Positions 41,601 to 48,149 of a DNA stretch of 64,000 nucleotides are shown here, piece after piece; position 1 is the first letter of the stretch; every line of letters begins with the position of its first letter. The notes under the pieces are model-generated. The model was not told the DNA's origin and ran no database searches. It worked only from the letters and a program-made list of their open reading frames with translations. Made by a program: the position numbers and the translations under genes. Origin of the DNA: Streptococcus lactarius (GTDB lineage Bacteria; Bacillota; Bacilli; Lactobacillales; Streptococcaceae); NCBI RefSeq assembly GCF_016642265.1, contig NZ_MRXX01000007.1:152977-216976 (forward strand). Direction: 5' to 3'.

Positions 41601-44600
41601 GTTGCAGCAGGAGTGAAAGTATTGTTGAATTCAGTATCTGCTGGAAGCGTATTAACCGCTTTAAGAACATGACCGTCTTTAGTAACAGTAATGGTTACTG
41701 CAGCTTTCATTGGGTCATATTGCATACCAGTTTCTGAACCACGAACTTCTTCAACAGTGTACTTGTGAGTACCAACTTGAGCATTTGTGAATGTCAAATC
41801 GTCAAAGGCGATCACACCACTAGCATTGTTAGTCTTAGTTTGAAGTACAGTTCCGTTGGCATCCTTCAATTGGAAAGTGAACTCACCATCTTTAAGGGCA
41901 CGACCTGCAAGTGCTTTAGAGAAGTTGAACTTGGTCTTAACTGGTGCAACAGCAAAGTTGTTGAATTCAGTATCTGCTGGCATTGTAACAGCTGCGTTCA
42001 AAAGACCTGTTTGAGCATCTTTTGTGACGTTAACAGTCACAACAGCGTTCATTGGATCATAATCGATGTTGGTATCTGTTCCAGCTTTTTCACGTACAGT
42101 ATAAGTATGTGTACCTGTAGCAGCGTATGAGATTGCATCGAATTGGATTGATCCATCAGCCGCATTTTGTTTAGTTTGGATCACATTGCCATTTTCAACC
42201 AATTCGAATGTGAAGGCATTGGCTTCAAGAGTCTTACCTTCCAAACGTTTTGTGAAGCGGAATTGTGCTTGGGTTGCGGTAGGAGTGAAGGTATTGTTGA
42301 ATTCAGTGTCTGCTGGAAGCGTATTAACTGCTTTAAGAACATGACCATCTTTAGTAACAGTGATGGTTACTGCAGCTTTCATTGGGTCATAAGTCATGCC
42401 AGCTTCTTTGTGTGCCGGAACAACTTCTTCTACAGTGTAATGATGGACACCAACTTCAGCTTTTGTGAATGTCAAATCGTCAAAGGCGATCACACCACTA
42501 GCATTGTTAGTCTTCGTTTGAAGAACAGTTCCGTTCTCATCTTTCAATTGGAAACTGAACTCACCATTTTTAAGTGCACGACCTGCAAGAGCTTTGGTGA
42601 AGTCGAATTTTGTCTTAACAGGGGCGACAACGTAGTTGTTAAAGATTTTGTCATCCGCGCTTATTTTATATCCGCCTTCAGCACTGTATTTCACAGCCGC
42701 TTGCAAATCACCCGCAGCATTTTGAGTAACCGTGACAGTCATGGTCACTTCCATGTCATCGTAGTCAACATTTGCGTCTTTGCCACGTAACTCAGTGATG
42801 GTGTATGTATAAGTACCTACTTTATCAAATGTCAATTTAGAGAAGGTTGCTTTACCATTTTGGTTTGTAACAGTTTCTTCCACACCAGGTGCAGAAGATT
42901 TTTCCTTAATCTTAAAGCTAAATTCACCATTTACAAGGGTACGTCCTTCCAATTGTTTTTCAACTTCTGGAGTGACTGTTACAGGCTCTGGTTTTACATA
43001 GTAGTAAACAGGTTGTTTGTAAGGAACTAAGGTGTTGAGCAAGTCAACGTTGGTACCAATACCTTTTACTCCACGCTCTAATTGGGCATTTGGAGAAAGG
43101 TGACCAATATTATCTCCCAAGAATGGAACAAATACCGTCTTTTTAGGGACATAACCGGCAGCGTCTTGGAAGTCAAATGGAACTTCAATACCATTTGGAT
43201 GGTTGACGCCATCATTACCTCTGAAAGCAATCGTACGAAGCGGTGTCTTTTTAACCACCAATTCCTTTGTATTGGCTTGCCCTGGTTTAATTGGTTCAGT
43301 TTCTGCTAAAAGCATATAACCGTCAGTATTCAATGTACCATCTGAACGTTTGTTTTGTTGTCTTGGATCTAAAAGATAAACACGGATAACTACAGTACCA
43401 TCTTCACCTACGATTTCCTTGATACGTTTGATTCCTGCACGCTCAGCGTCCATAAATCTGGTACCTACAGTGTAAGGCTTGCTGACATAACCAGTCTTTT
43501 CATTCGCATCAGCTGTCTGATAAAGTTTATAATTCACAAACTGACGTTCACCAGAAGCAGTGAAGTTTTGACCTTCCATAGCTGTTATTGAATAACTTGC
43601 AAGTTCTACTTCATTCCCGTTAGGTTTATAAGTCTGTGCAGTTTTATCCGTTTTATTAGGATCATAAGTTGGGTTGTTTTTATCAACTACTTTATAAAGC
43701 GTTTTTTGATTGACAGTGACAGGGATTTTGTCATTTGAATCTGTGATAGTACGACCGTTATAAGCTGGTTCAACAACGTTGATAATATCCGTTGTCGTAC
43801 GAGCATTATAAACCGCATCGTAACGAGTTTTCTCTGCTGGAGTTAAGGTATGACCAGCAGCAACTAAGGCTTTGATAGCTGCTCCAACTTCATACCCATT
43901 TTGAATAAATGGTTTATCTGTTTTATCAGCAGCAGCTCCCCTACCTTCATTGTAATCTACTTGGAAAGTCAATTCTCCGTTCGATGCAGCAGTTGTAGTT
44001 GTGAATTTTTGGACACCACTTGAAGCAGTAATTTTCCTAGTTTCAACAACAGCGCCCGTATTTTTATTAATCAATTCAACTGTTGTATCCGTTGAATTAT
44101 CAAAACTCTTATAGGCACGTGCATAATAGTTCGTATGATAACGTTCGTTAAACTTCGTTAAATCCCAGATACCGTATGTATAGAAGTCACCTTCTTTTCT
44201 TTCATAACCAGCTGGTACAGATTGAGATGAAACACCTGACCCATTTGGATCATCCATAGTAGGAGTTGCTTCTTCATCAGTTTTCAAAGTCGTTTCAACA
44301 TCAATAGGTTGGTTGTTGTGGTCTGTCAAAGCACGACGGTTACGACGGCTACGACCTGATGCCAAAGCTCCGCCGTTCGTCATATCAGTTGCGGCACGAT
44401 CAAGTACTGCACTGCGATCTTCAGCTGCTGCTTGATCTGCTTTAGGAGCTTCAGTACCACGAAGTGAGGCTGGTTGCGCTGTAGGTTTGAGGGCTACTCG
44501 AGCAGCTTCACTTGCAGTTGCTGCTTCCGAGCTTTGACTAGCTGCAGCACGAGTTGAAGTTGCTGGTGCTGGTGTAGAGGCTGTAGTCGCCGCTGGTGTA

Positions 44601-45040
44601 GAGGCTGGTTTAGAGCTTAACTCTGCCTTATTTGTAACTGGTAGAGCGGTTTCTGGCAATGAACCAACGTTTAGCGGTTTTACAGCTTCTTCAGCTTTCG
44701 GAGCTGATTTTGCTGCTTCCTCAGCTTTAGCTGCTGCTTTTTTAGCCTCAGATTGCTCTTTGACTTCCTGCGCAGCACCTGTATTTGCTTGATCGACTTT
44801 CGTTTCTGTAGCTTTATAAGAAGCTTCAGTAGAAGAGGCAGCTGTTTCAGCTGCTACTGTGCTATCAGATGCAGACTCCGTCGAAGCCGACGTCGATGCA
44901 CCTGAAGGGGTAGTTGCTTCATCCGCAGAAGCCGTATTGGCACCTGCAGCGAAAAGAGCTGTCCCTAAGAGAACAGAACAAACGCCAATGCTATACTTCC
45001 GCAAGGAAAAACGCTGGCGTCTATTAAATACATCCTTCAT
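32696..45040 (-). CDS. Giant YSIRK/LPXTG adhesin with 22 isopeptide-type domains
   Basis: This is a 4114-aa wall-anchored surface protein. It has a YSIRK-type signal (RKYSIGVCSVLLG, residues 14-26, cleaved near SADE). A low-complexity Ala/Ser/Glu region spans about 40-240. The head (about 250-680) has YTYGIWDLTKF, NYYARAY, SYSITAMEGQNFTAS and VYLLDPRQQ, resembling the heads of SRRP A and C. Six pilin-type isopeptide domains (A1-A6) fill about 685-1385. Eight pairs of an antigen I/II C-terminal-type domain (B, PEKYVVSKAKFDITG...YYQVWLDT) and an A domain follow to about 4010. In all 14 A domains I see the Lys of FTK (EK in A1), the Glu of YTVEE or an equivalent, and the final Asn of FNN. A PPTTPP-rich wall-spanning segment, LPNTGE, a membrane helix and KRKKRED complete it. 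It is exported by general Sec. The role is inferred as a long, rigid adhesin. Confidence 0.93.
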   Translation of the reverse strand: MKDVFNRRQRFSLRKYSIGVCSVLLGTALFAAGANTASADEATTPSGASTSASTESASDSTVAAETAASSTEASYKATETKVDQANTGAAQEVKEQSEAKKAAAKAEEAAKSAPKAEEAVKPLNVGSLPETALPVTNKAELSSKPASTPAATTASTPAPATSTRAAASQSSEAATASEAARVALKPTAQPASLRGTEAPKADQAAAEDRSAVLDRAATDMTNGGALASGRSRRNRRALTDHNNQPIDVETTLKTDEEATPTMDDPNGSGVSSQSVPAGYERKEGDFYTYGIWDLTKFNERYHTNYYARAYKSFDNSTDTTVELINKNTGAVVETRKITASSGVQKFTTTTAASNGELTFQVDYNEGRGAAADKTDKPFIQNGYEVGAAIKALVAAGHTLTPAEKTRYDAVYNARTTTDIINVVEPAYNGRTITDSNDKIPVTVNQKTLYKVVDKNNPTYDPNKTDKTAQTYKPNGNEVELASYSITAMEGQNFTASGERQFVNYKLYQTADANEKTGYVSKPYTVGTRFMDAERAGIKRIKEIVGEDGTVVIRVYLLDPRQQNKRSDGTLNTDGYMLLAETEPIKPGQANTKELVVKKTPLRTIAFRGNDGVNHPNGIEVPFDFQDAAGYVPKKTVFVPFLGDNIGHLSPNAQLERGVKGIGTNVDLLNTLVPYKQPVYYYVKPEPVTVTPEVEKQLEGRTLVNGEFSFKIKEKSSAPGVEETVTNQNGKATFSKLTFDKVGTYTYTITELRGKDANVDYDDMEVTMTVTVTQNAAGDLQAAVKYSAEGGYKISADDKIFNNYVVAPVKTKFDFTKALAGRALKNGEFSFQLKDENGTVLQTKTNNASGVIAFDDLTFTKAEVGVHHYTVEEVVPAHKEAGMTYDPMKAAVTITVTKDGHVLKAVNTLPADTEFNNTFTPTATQAQFRFTKRLEGKTLEANAFTFELVENGNVIQTKQNAADGSIQFDAISYAATGTHTYTVREKAGTDTNIDYDPMNAVVTVNVTKDAQTGLLNAAVTMPADTEFNNFAVAPVKTKFNFSKALAGRALKDGEFTFQLKDANGTVLQTKTNNASGVIAFDDLTFTNAQVGTHKYTVEEVRGSETGMQYDPMKAAVTITVTKDGHVLKAVNTLPADTEFNNTFTPAATQAQFRFTKRLEGKTLEANAFTFELLENGNVIQTKQNAADGSIQFDAISYAAAGTHTYTVREKAGTDTNIDYDPMNAVVTVNVTKDAQTGLLNAAVTMPADTEFNNYVVAPVVTKFDFTKKLAGRALKAGEFSFVLKDAATGAVVETVQNDAAGNVSFSNLSFDNTKVGAHVYTVEEVIPANKEFGMTYDAMKATVTVTVAKNGHSLTTVTNVSSTGGKDANGNATDGTADKEFNNKVTPPETPKFQPEKFVVSKEKYDVTGRKLMDDDDELTDEYAETNANPYADGVANNEPENLNTKTVKRGSKLVYQVWLDTNQFTEANNVQYVGVSDTYDADKLTVNASDIKAYDSVTGADVTNKFDIKVENGTITATSKEEFIKDKVNNPVIDTTKFEFGRYYKFDIPATVKTSVAAGADIENTANQTVHVYNPVSKTVEKPNKPTQKRVNSVPIPLDLKFTKTLAGRTLQANEFEFILKKNGTEVERVHNDASGKVNFKTLEFGRDDLGKTYNYTVEEVRGADSTVTYDPMVATVKVVVSHDGTAKAIVATVTDAADKEFNNTVTPPTEPKFQPEKYVVSKAKFDITGTKLVDDDSELTDKYGETNTNPYVDNTNNNEAENLNTKTVERGSKLYYQVWLDTTKFDANNKDNIQTVGISDDFDETKLNVTASEIKAYDSVTGADVTNKFDIAINNGIVTANLKAGFTKSLGDAENTQVIDTTKFEFGRYYKFDIPATVKDDVVAGADIENKAAQVVNYYDPTHKSVTPKEKPTEKRVNSVPISVEFNFTKKLEGRALKAGEFTFELKDSDNVVIATTTNDADGNFKFVPVDYTNKAGETVTALKYKKGQEGTYTYTVTEVKGTDSTVTYDPMAAVVTVKVSHDGTAKALITNVTDPADKEFNNRVTPPTEPKFQPEKYVVSKAKFDITGTKLVDDDSELTDKYGETNTNPYVDNTNNNEAENLNTKTVERGSKLYYQVWLDTTKFDANNKDNIQTVGITDNYDKDKLTVTASDIKVYDSVTGADVTTKFDISDNNGVLTANLKAGFTKSLGDAENTQVIDTTKFEFGRYYKFDIPATVKDDVAAGADIENKAAQVVNYYNPTTKKVEKPNKPTEKRVNSVPISVEFNFTKKLEGRALKAGEFTFELKDSDNVVIATATNDADGNFKFVPVDYTNKAGETVTALKYKKGQEGTYTYTVTEVKGTDSTVTYDPMAAVVTVKVSHDGTAKALITNVTDPADKEFNNRVTPPTEPKFQPEKYVVSKAKFDITGTKLVDDDSELTDKYGETNTNPYVDNTNNNEAENLNTKTVERGSKLYYQVWLDTTKFDANNKDNIQTVGITDNYDKDKLTVTASDIKVYDSVTGADVTTKFDISDNNGVLTANLKAGFTKSLGDAENTQVIDTTKFEFGRYYKFDIPATVKDDVAAGADIENKAAQVVNYYNPTTKKVEKPSKPTEKRVNSVPVPLDLKFTKSLEGRQLKDQEFTFVLKKDGNVVETVKNDATGKVNFTQLKFGKDDLGKTYNYTVEEVKGTDATVTYDTMKATVAITVSHDGTAKALVATVGAIADKEFNNRVTPPEEPKFQPEKYVLNAEKFSITDNKLLDDDSELADKYADTNANPYVDGTANNEAENINTKTVNRGDKLVYQVWLDTTKFDAANKDNIQSVGISDDYDEAKLELDSTKIKAYDSVTGDDVTSKFDIAVNNGVLTATLKDGFTKSLGDAENTQIIDTTKFAFGRYYKFDIPTTVKADVPGGVDIENTAAQVVNYYNPTTKKVEKPNKPTEKRVNNVPVDVEFNFTKRLEGRELKANEFSFVLKDSAGKVLETVSNDAAGNVKFSKLEFKKGQEGVHNYTVEEVKGTDATVTYDTMKANVTVTVSHDGTAKLLVAKVGEIADKEFNNTVRPPEEPKFNPEKYVVSEAKFDVTGTKLVDDDKELANKVADTNANPYADDASNNELENLNTKSVKRGQKLYYQVWLDTTQFDANNKDNIQTVGITDDFDETKLTVNASDIKAYDSVSGADVTSKFDISIANGVITANLKDGFTKSLGDAENTQIIDTTKFEFGRYYKFDIPATVKLDVKGGVDIENTAAQVVNYYNPTTKKVEKPNKPTEKRVNSVPVDIEFNFTKRLEGRELKANEFSFVLKDSEGKVVETVSNDAAGNVKFSKLEFKKGQEGVHKYTVEEVKGTDATVTYDTMKANVTVTVSHDGTAKLLVAKVGNIADKEFNNTVRPPEEPKFNPEKYVVSEAKFDVTGTKLVDDDKELANKVADTNTNPYADDASNNELENLNTKSVKRGQKLYYQVWLDTTQFDANNKDNIQTVGITDDYDETKLTVNASDIKAYDSVSGADVTSKFDISIANGVITANLKDGFTKSLGDAENTQIIDTTKFEFGRYYKFDIPATVNADVPGGADIENTAAQVVNYYNPTTKKVEKPNKPTEKRVNSVPVDIEFNFTKRLEGRELKANEFSFVLKDSEGKVVETVSNDAAGNVKFSKLEFKKGQEGVHNYTVEEVKGTDATVTYDTMKANVTVTVSHDGTAKLLVAKVGEIADKEFNNTVRPPETPDFNPEKYILNESKFDLTGVKLLDDDSELKNKVADTNANPYADGTANNEAQNINTKTLKKGDKVYYQVWLDTTKFTEAHNIQSVGVTDKYDSENLNINVADIKAYDSITGEDVTAKFDIKLENGLITATSKADLTKSLGDAENTQVIDTTKLAFGRYYKFEIPAEIKQSAQDGVDIENTASQTVHQYDPTHKTVNKPNKPTEKRVVNLPVKVQFQFTKKLEGRTLKAGEFSFVLKDEKGNVIETVKNDAAGKITFSNLEFKRGEEGTHLYHVEEIRGTDSSVVYDKMVATVGIVVNKEGKVLVATTKLPEDTEFNNTVIPPTTPPNTPPTPPTTPPTTPPTTPPTPPTPPTTPPTPPTPPTTPPTTPPTPPTPTTPPAPGLPNTGEEQSVSAALLGAALGMVGLAGLAKRKKRED
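33150..40880 (-). repeat. Tandem ~1-kb repeats (B-A domain pairs) of the giant adhesin
   Basis: Eight consecutive units each encode one antigen I/II-type and one pilin-type isopeptide domain. Units near 37.6, 38.6 and 39.7 kb repeat with a 1020-bp period (340 aa) and are almost identical over long stretches. Those near 34.1, 35.1 and 36.1 kb have a 981-bp period (327 aa). Two amplification events within one gene are suggested. Confidence 0.9.
41240..42640 (-). repeat. 672-bp duplicated two-domain unit in the giant adhesin
   Basis: A pair of pilin-type domains (A2-A3 and A4-A5, FTKALAGR then FTKRLEGK) is repeated with a 672-bp period and few differences. Confidence 0.85.
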
Positions 45041-45089
45041 TTGATAGGATCTCCTTTTTCATATTTCATGATTCCATGATACAAACCAA

Positions 45090-45118
45090 ATTGTAATATT
45101 ATAGACATATTTTGTCAA
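45090..45118 (-). promoter_or_regulatory. Giant adhesin promoter
   Basis: On the minus strand, TTGACA (45113-45118) and TACAAT (45090-45095) have a 17-nt spacer, about 50 nt before the ATG. AAAAAGGAGATCC is the ribosome binding site. Confidence 0.78.
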
Positions 45119-45223
45119 TTTGTTGTAATTAAATTGTTTTATTTTTAATATTTCCCCGAATTCTATACCCCCACCCCCTCTGTTTTTGAATTTTTTTCCC
45201 AATCGGTACACTTAATTTAAACA

Positions 45224-45273
45224 ACAAAAAAAGCCATAGTAGATCCATAAATAGGGATCTATCACAGCTTTTC
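45224..45273 (-). terminator. Terminator of the carbonic anhydrase gene
   Basis: An imperfect hairpin around TAGATCC/GGGATCTA with outer AAGC/GCTT pairs is followed by TTTTTTT on the minus strand. Confidence 0.8.
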
Positions 45274-45277
45274 TTCT

Positions 45278-45772
45278 TTATTTTACTTCTGAAATCAAGC
45301 CAGTATTGACATCGTATACGGCTCCGGAAATCTTCACATCCTCTGGAATCAAAGGGGAAGCTTTCAAGATCTCCATATCCTCTCGGACACTCTCTTCCAC
45401 GTCCTGGAAGGGAAGGAAATCCCGGTCCCCCACGTCTACTCCGAGTTCCTTCTTGAGATACTGACGGAAGGGCTCATTTTCAAAGGTTTGTGCCCCGCAA
45501 TCCGTATGGTGCAGGACCACGATTTCGCGAGTTCCCATCTGTTGCTGAGAGATCACGAGCGAGCGAATCATATCTTCGGTCACGCGCCCTCCAGCATTCC
45601 GCAAAATGTGGGCGTCTCCCAAGGCAAGACCAAGAGCTGGTGCCACGTGAAGACGAGAATCCATACAGGTCACAATGGCCACTTTTGTTTTAGGCTTGAT
45701 CGGTAGATGGAGATCTCCGTGCAAGCCAACATAGGCTTGGTTGGCTTTTAAAAAATTATCAAAATAGGTCAT
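45278..45772 (-). CDS. Beta-class carbonic anhydrase
   Basis: This 164-aa zinc enzyme interconverts CO2 and bicarbonate, supplying bicarbonate for carboxylations. The zinc ligands and Asp-Arg dyad are visible as CMDSR (about residue 37) and HHTDC (about 92-96). I start it at the ATG giving MTYFDNF, preceded by GAAGGAGTGGCT. An in-frame Met 31 codons upstream overlaps the promoter and has no family support. It lies downstream of radA, from which it is separated by a terminator, and it has its own promoter. The radA-carbonic anhydrase order is the one I recall for pneumococcus. Confidence 0.92.
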   Translation of the reverse strand: MTYFDNFLKANQAYVGLHGDLHLPIKPKTKVAIVTCMDSRLHVAPALGLALGDAHILRNAGGRVTEDMIRSLVISQQQMGTREIVVLHHTDCGAQTFENEPFRQYLKKELGVDVGDRDFLPFQDVEESVREDMEILKASPLIPEDVKISGAVYDVNTGLISEVK

Positions 45773-45812
45773 AGCCACTCCTTCATTTCCTTTGAGATTC
45801 AAATTATCTATT

Positions 45813-45841
45813 ATTGTACCACAATCTACCTGTCCTGTCAG
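45813..45841 (-). promoter_or_regulatory. Carbonic anhydrase promoter
   Basis: On the minus strand, CTGACA (45836-45841) and TACAAT (45813-45818) have a 17-nt spacer, with TGG before the -10. Confidence 0.72.
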
Positions 45842-45870
45842 AAACGAGCCTTTAAGATTTGTCACACCGG

Positions 45871-45907
45871 AAAAAAGGCCCTCAGCGTTTGCATCTTGGC
45901 CTTTTCT
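45871..45907 (-). terminator. Terminator of the dut-radA operon
   Basis: AAAAGGCC/GGCCTTTTTT stem with a 17-20 nt loop on the minus strand, immediately after radA. Confidence 0.75.
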
Positions 45908-45911
45908 ACTA

Positions 45912-47273
45912 TTAAAATACTTTCTTTAAGACTTCACTCAGAGTCGTCACACCAACCACTTGAATTTCGGATGGTGTCGTGATCCCTGTCAGTGAATTTT
46001 TCGGTACATAGATTTTTGTGAAACCGAGCTTAGCCGCTTCATTGATCCGCTGCTCAATCCGATTGACCCGACGGACCTCTCCTGTCAAGCCCAACTCTCC
46101 AACAAAACACTCCTGCGGGTTGGTTGGCTTGTCCTTATAGCTCGAGGCAATGGCAACGGCAACCGCTAAGTCAATCGCAGGTTCATCTAATTTGACACCA
46201 CCTGCAGACTTAAGGTAGGCATCCTGATTTTGGAGCAAGAGACCTGCCCGTTTCTCCAAAACAGCCATAATCAAACTAGCTCGATTAAAATCAAGCCCCG
46301 TTGTCGTCCGCTTGGCATTCCCAAACATGGTCGGTGTCACCAAGGCCTGCACTTCTGCAAGAATCGGACGGGTTCCCTCCATGGTCACCACGATGGACGA
46401 ACCAGTCGCACCGTCTAAACGCTCTTCTAGGAAAACTTGACTCGGATTGAGGACTTCGACCAGTCCACCTGACTGCATCTCAAAGATCCCAATCTCATTG
46501 GTCGAGCCAAAACGGTTCTTGACCGCTCTCAGGATCCGGAAGGTATGGTGACGTTCCCCTTCAAAGTAAAGCACCGTATCCACCATGTGTTCCAGCATCC
46601 GAGGACCTGCCAAGGTTCCTTCCTTTGTTACGTGTCCAACGATAAAGATGGCAATGTTATTGGTTTTGGCCAGCTGCATGAGTTCAGCTGTCACTTCCCG
46701 CACCTGAGAAACCGACCCTTGTACCCCTGAAATCTCAGGAGACATAATGGTCTGGATAGAGTCGATGATGAGAAAGTCAGGCTGGATTTTCTCTACCTCT
46801 GCTCGCACGCTCTGCATATTGGTCTCAGCATAGAGGTAAAACTCACTGTCAATATCCCCCAAACGCTCTGCCCGAAGTTTGATCTGCTGGGCTGACTCCT
46901 CGCCACTAACATAGAGGACCGTTCCCACTTGAGACAGTTGGGTCGATACTTGCAGGAGCAGGGTTGATTTTCCAATCCCAGGGTCTCCCCCGATGAGGAC
47001 GAGACTTCCTGGGACGACACCGCCTCCAAGCACACGGTTAAATTCCTCCATCTCGGTCTTAGTTCGATGGACATTGATGGAGGTCACCTCAGCCAGTTTC
47101 ATGGGTTTGGTCTTTTCACCTGTCAAGGACACCCGTGCATTCTTGACCTCTGCAACCTCTACCTCCTCGACAAAGGAAGACCAAGAACCACAGTTGGGAC
47201 AGCGCCCTAGGTATTTGGGTGAATTGTAGGCACAATTTTGACAAATAAATGTCGTTTTTTTCTTAGCGATCGT
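45912..47273 (-). CDS. radA: DNA repair/recombination protein RadA, non-standard start codon
   Basis: RadA (453 aa if read from 47273) is a RecA-like ATPase and helicase that extends recombination intermediates in repair and transformation. It has the zinc finger CxxC...CPNC at about residues 11-29, Walker [11 protein letters not shown] at about 95, the RadA motif KNRFG at about 250, and a C-terminal Lon-like domain. The zinc-finger region continues the frame upstream of the first usable GTG (47132), so that GTG is not the real start. The reading frame begins ACG ATC GCT AAG just after AAAGGAG, leaving ACG or ATC as the initiator (see findings). It begins about 10 nt after the dut stop, so the two form an operon. 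Confidence 0.9.
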   Translation of the reverse strand, partial: TIAKKKTTFICQNCAYNSPKYLGRCPNCGSWSSFVEEVEVAEVKNARVSLTGEKTKPMKLAEVTSINVHRTKTEMEEFNRVLGGGVVPGSLVLIGGDPGIGKSTLLLQVSTQLSQVGTVLYVSGEESAQQIKLRAERLGDIDSEFYLYAETNMQSVRAEVEKIQPDFLIIDSIQTIMSPEISGVQGSVSQVREVTAELMQLAKTNNIAIFIVGHVTKEGTLAGPRMLEHMVDTVLYFEGERHHTFRILRAVKNRFGSTNEIGIFEMQSGGLVEVLNPSQVFLEERLDGATGSSIVVTMEGTRPILAEVQALVTPTMFGNAKRTTTGLDFNRASLIMAVLEKRAGLLLQNQDAYLKSAGGVKLDEPAIDLAVAVAIASSYKDKPTNPQECFVGELGLTGEVRRVNRIEQRINEAAKLGFTKIYVPKNSLTGITTPSEIQVVGVTTLSEVLKKVF

Positions 47274-47282
47274 ATTTCTCCT

Positions 47283-47729
47283 TTATTTCCCCGTACTTCC
47301 AAATCCACCAGTACGAACACCATCTGCTTCATCTCCATCTGCGATTAAAAATGGTGCAAAGACAGCCTGAACCACACGTTCCCCAACTTCAAGAACAACT
47401 TCTTGATCGGTAATATTTTTCATCTGAGCAAAGATATGGCCTTCATTTCCTGGATTACCATAGTAGTCGCCATCAATAACCCCCACAGAGTTGATCAAGA
47501 CCAGACCCTTTTTGCGAGGATTAGAAGAACGATCATAAAGATAGAGCACCTCACCCGCTTGCATATAGGCCTTGACCCCAGTTGGAACGAGGACGATCTC
47601 GCCTGGTGCAATGACCGTGCGCTCGGCTACCTTCAAATCATAGCCAGCCGCATGGGCCGTCTCCCGTTTTGGCAGCAAGTCCTGATTGGTATAGCTTGAT
47701 ACAAGTTCAAATCCACGAATTTTTGTCAT
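47283..47729 (-). CDS. dut: dUTP diphosphatase
   Basis: This trimeric dUTPase (148 aa) hydrolyses dUTP to dUMP, keeping uracil out of DNA and feeding dTMP synthesis. The conserved motifs appear in order: AGYDL (about 28), DRSSNPRKKG (about 67), NSVGVIDGDYYGN (about 81, with catalytic Asp), RVVQAVF (about 117) and RTGGFGSTG at the C-terminus. Three Met codons lie in tandem. The third (47729) has the best spacing from AGAGG. The gene is followed within 10 nt by radA. Confidence 0.94.
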   Translation of the reverse strand: MTKIRGFELVSSYTNQDLLPKRETAHAAGYDLKVAERTVIAPGEIVLVPTGVKAYMQAGEVLYLYDRSSNPRKKGLVLINSVGVIDGDYYGNPGNEGHIFAQMKNITDQEVVLEVGERVVQAVFAPFLIADGDEADGVRTGGFGSTGK

Positions 47730-47769
47730 CATCATTCCTCTTTCATTCTAAATAGTTTCTATCTCTTCT

Positions 47770-47775
47770 ATTATA
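47770..47775 (-). promoter_or_regulatory. dut-radA promoter (extended -10)
   Basis: TGGTATAAT on the minus strand lies about 40 nt upstream of dut. The -35 is weak. Confidence 0.6.
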
Positions 47776-47940
47776 CCATCACTTTTTTGAAAAGCGTTCC
47801 TTCAATTCTATTATTCGTAATTTTTTTAAAATTCCTTTTCAGTCAGTAAGTTGCATGTAATTTTCATGTTTTTTCTGAAAATAAAAAACCTTTATGAGTC
47901 ATTTGACATACAATGTGTGCTAAAAAATTCTATTTTTAGG

Positions 47941-47969
47941 TTGAATCTACTCTTTAATTTTGCTATAAT
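47941..47969 (+). promoter_or_regulatory. Promoter of Thr-rich adhesin 1
   Basis: TTGAAT (47941-47946) and TATAAT (47964-47969) have a 17-nt spacer. The intergenic region 47776-47940 upstream shows only AT-rich sequence. Confidence 0.85.
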
Positions 47970-47975
47970 TCCTCT

Positions 47976-48149
47976 TATAGGGAATAATTTTAAAACTAAA
48001 ATATTTTTCTTACTAAAACAAATATATGGGGGCCTTTCTCAAGATTCAATTTGGAAACTGGAGATCTTACAGAACGGATACAGATCTCAACCAGTTTGAC
48101 CATATGGTTTCGTGGGAATAGGATTTTTATGAAAAAAGGGGAAGATAAA
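47976..48149 (+). promoter_or_regulatory. Conserved ~175-nt leader of Thr-rich adhesin 1
   Basis: The predicted 5' UTR is closely matched by 50295-50469 in front of the paralogue, including GAATAATTTTAAAAC, CAAATATATGG and CGTGGGAATAGG, and has the same length. GAGATC/GATCTC could form a hairpin here. The last 20 nt contain the ribosome binding site AAAAAGGGGAAG. Confidence 0.6.

Noticed and set aside
48051-48149. N-terminal extension of Thr-rich adhesin 1 from 48051, and its equivalent at 50425
   Set aside because: The extension lies in the conserved leader. Only the ATG at 48150 (50470) has a well-placed ribosome binding site and gives a normal signal peptide at the N-terminus.
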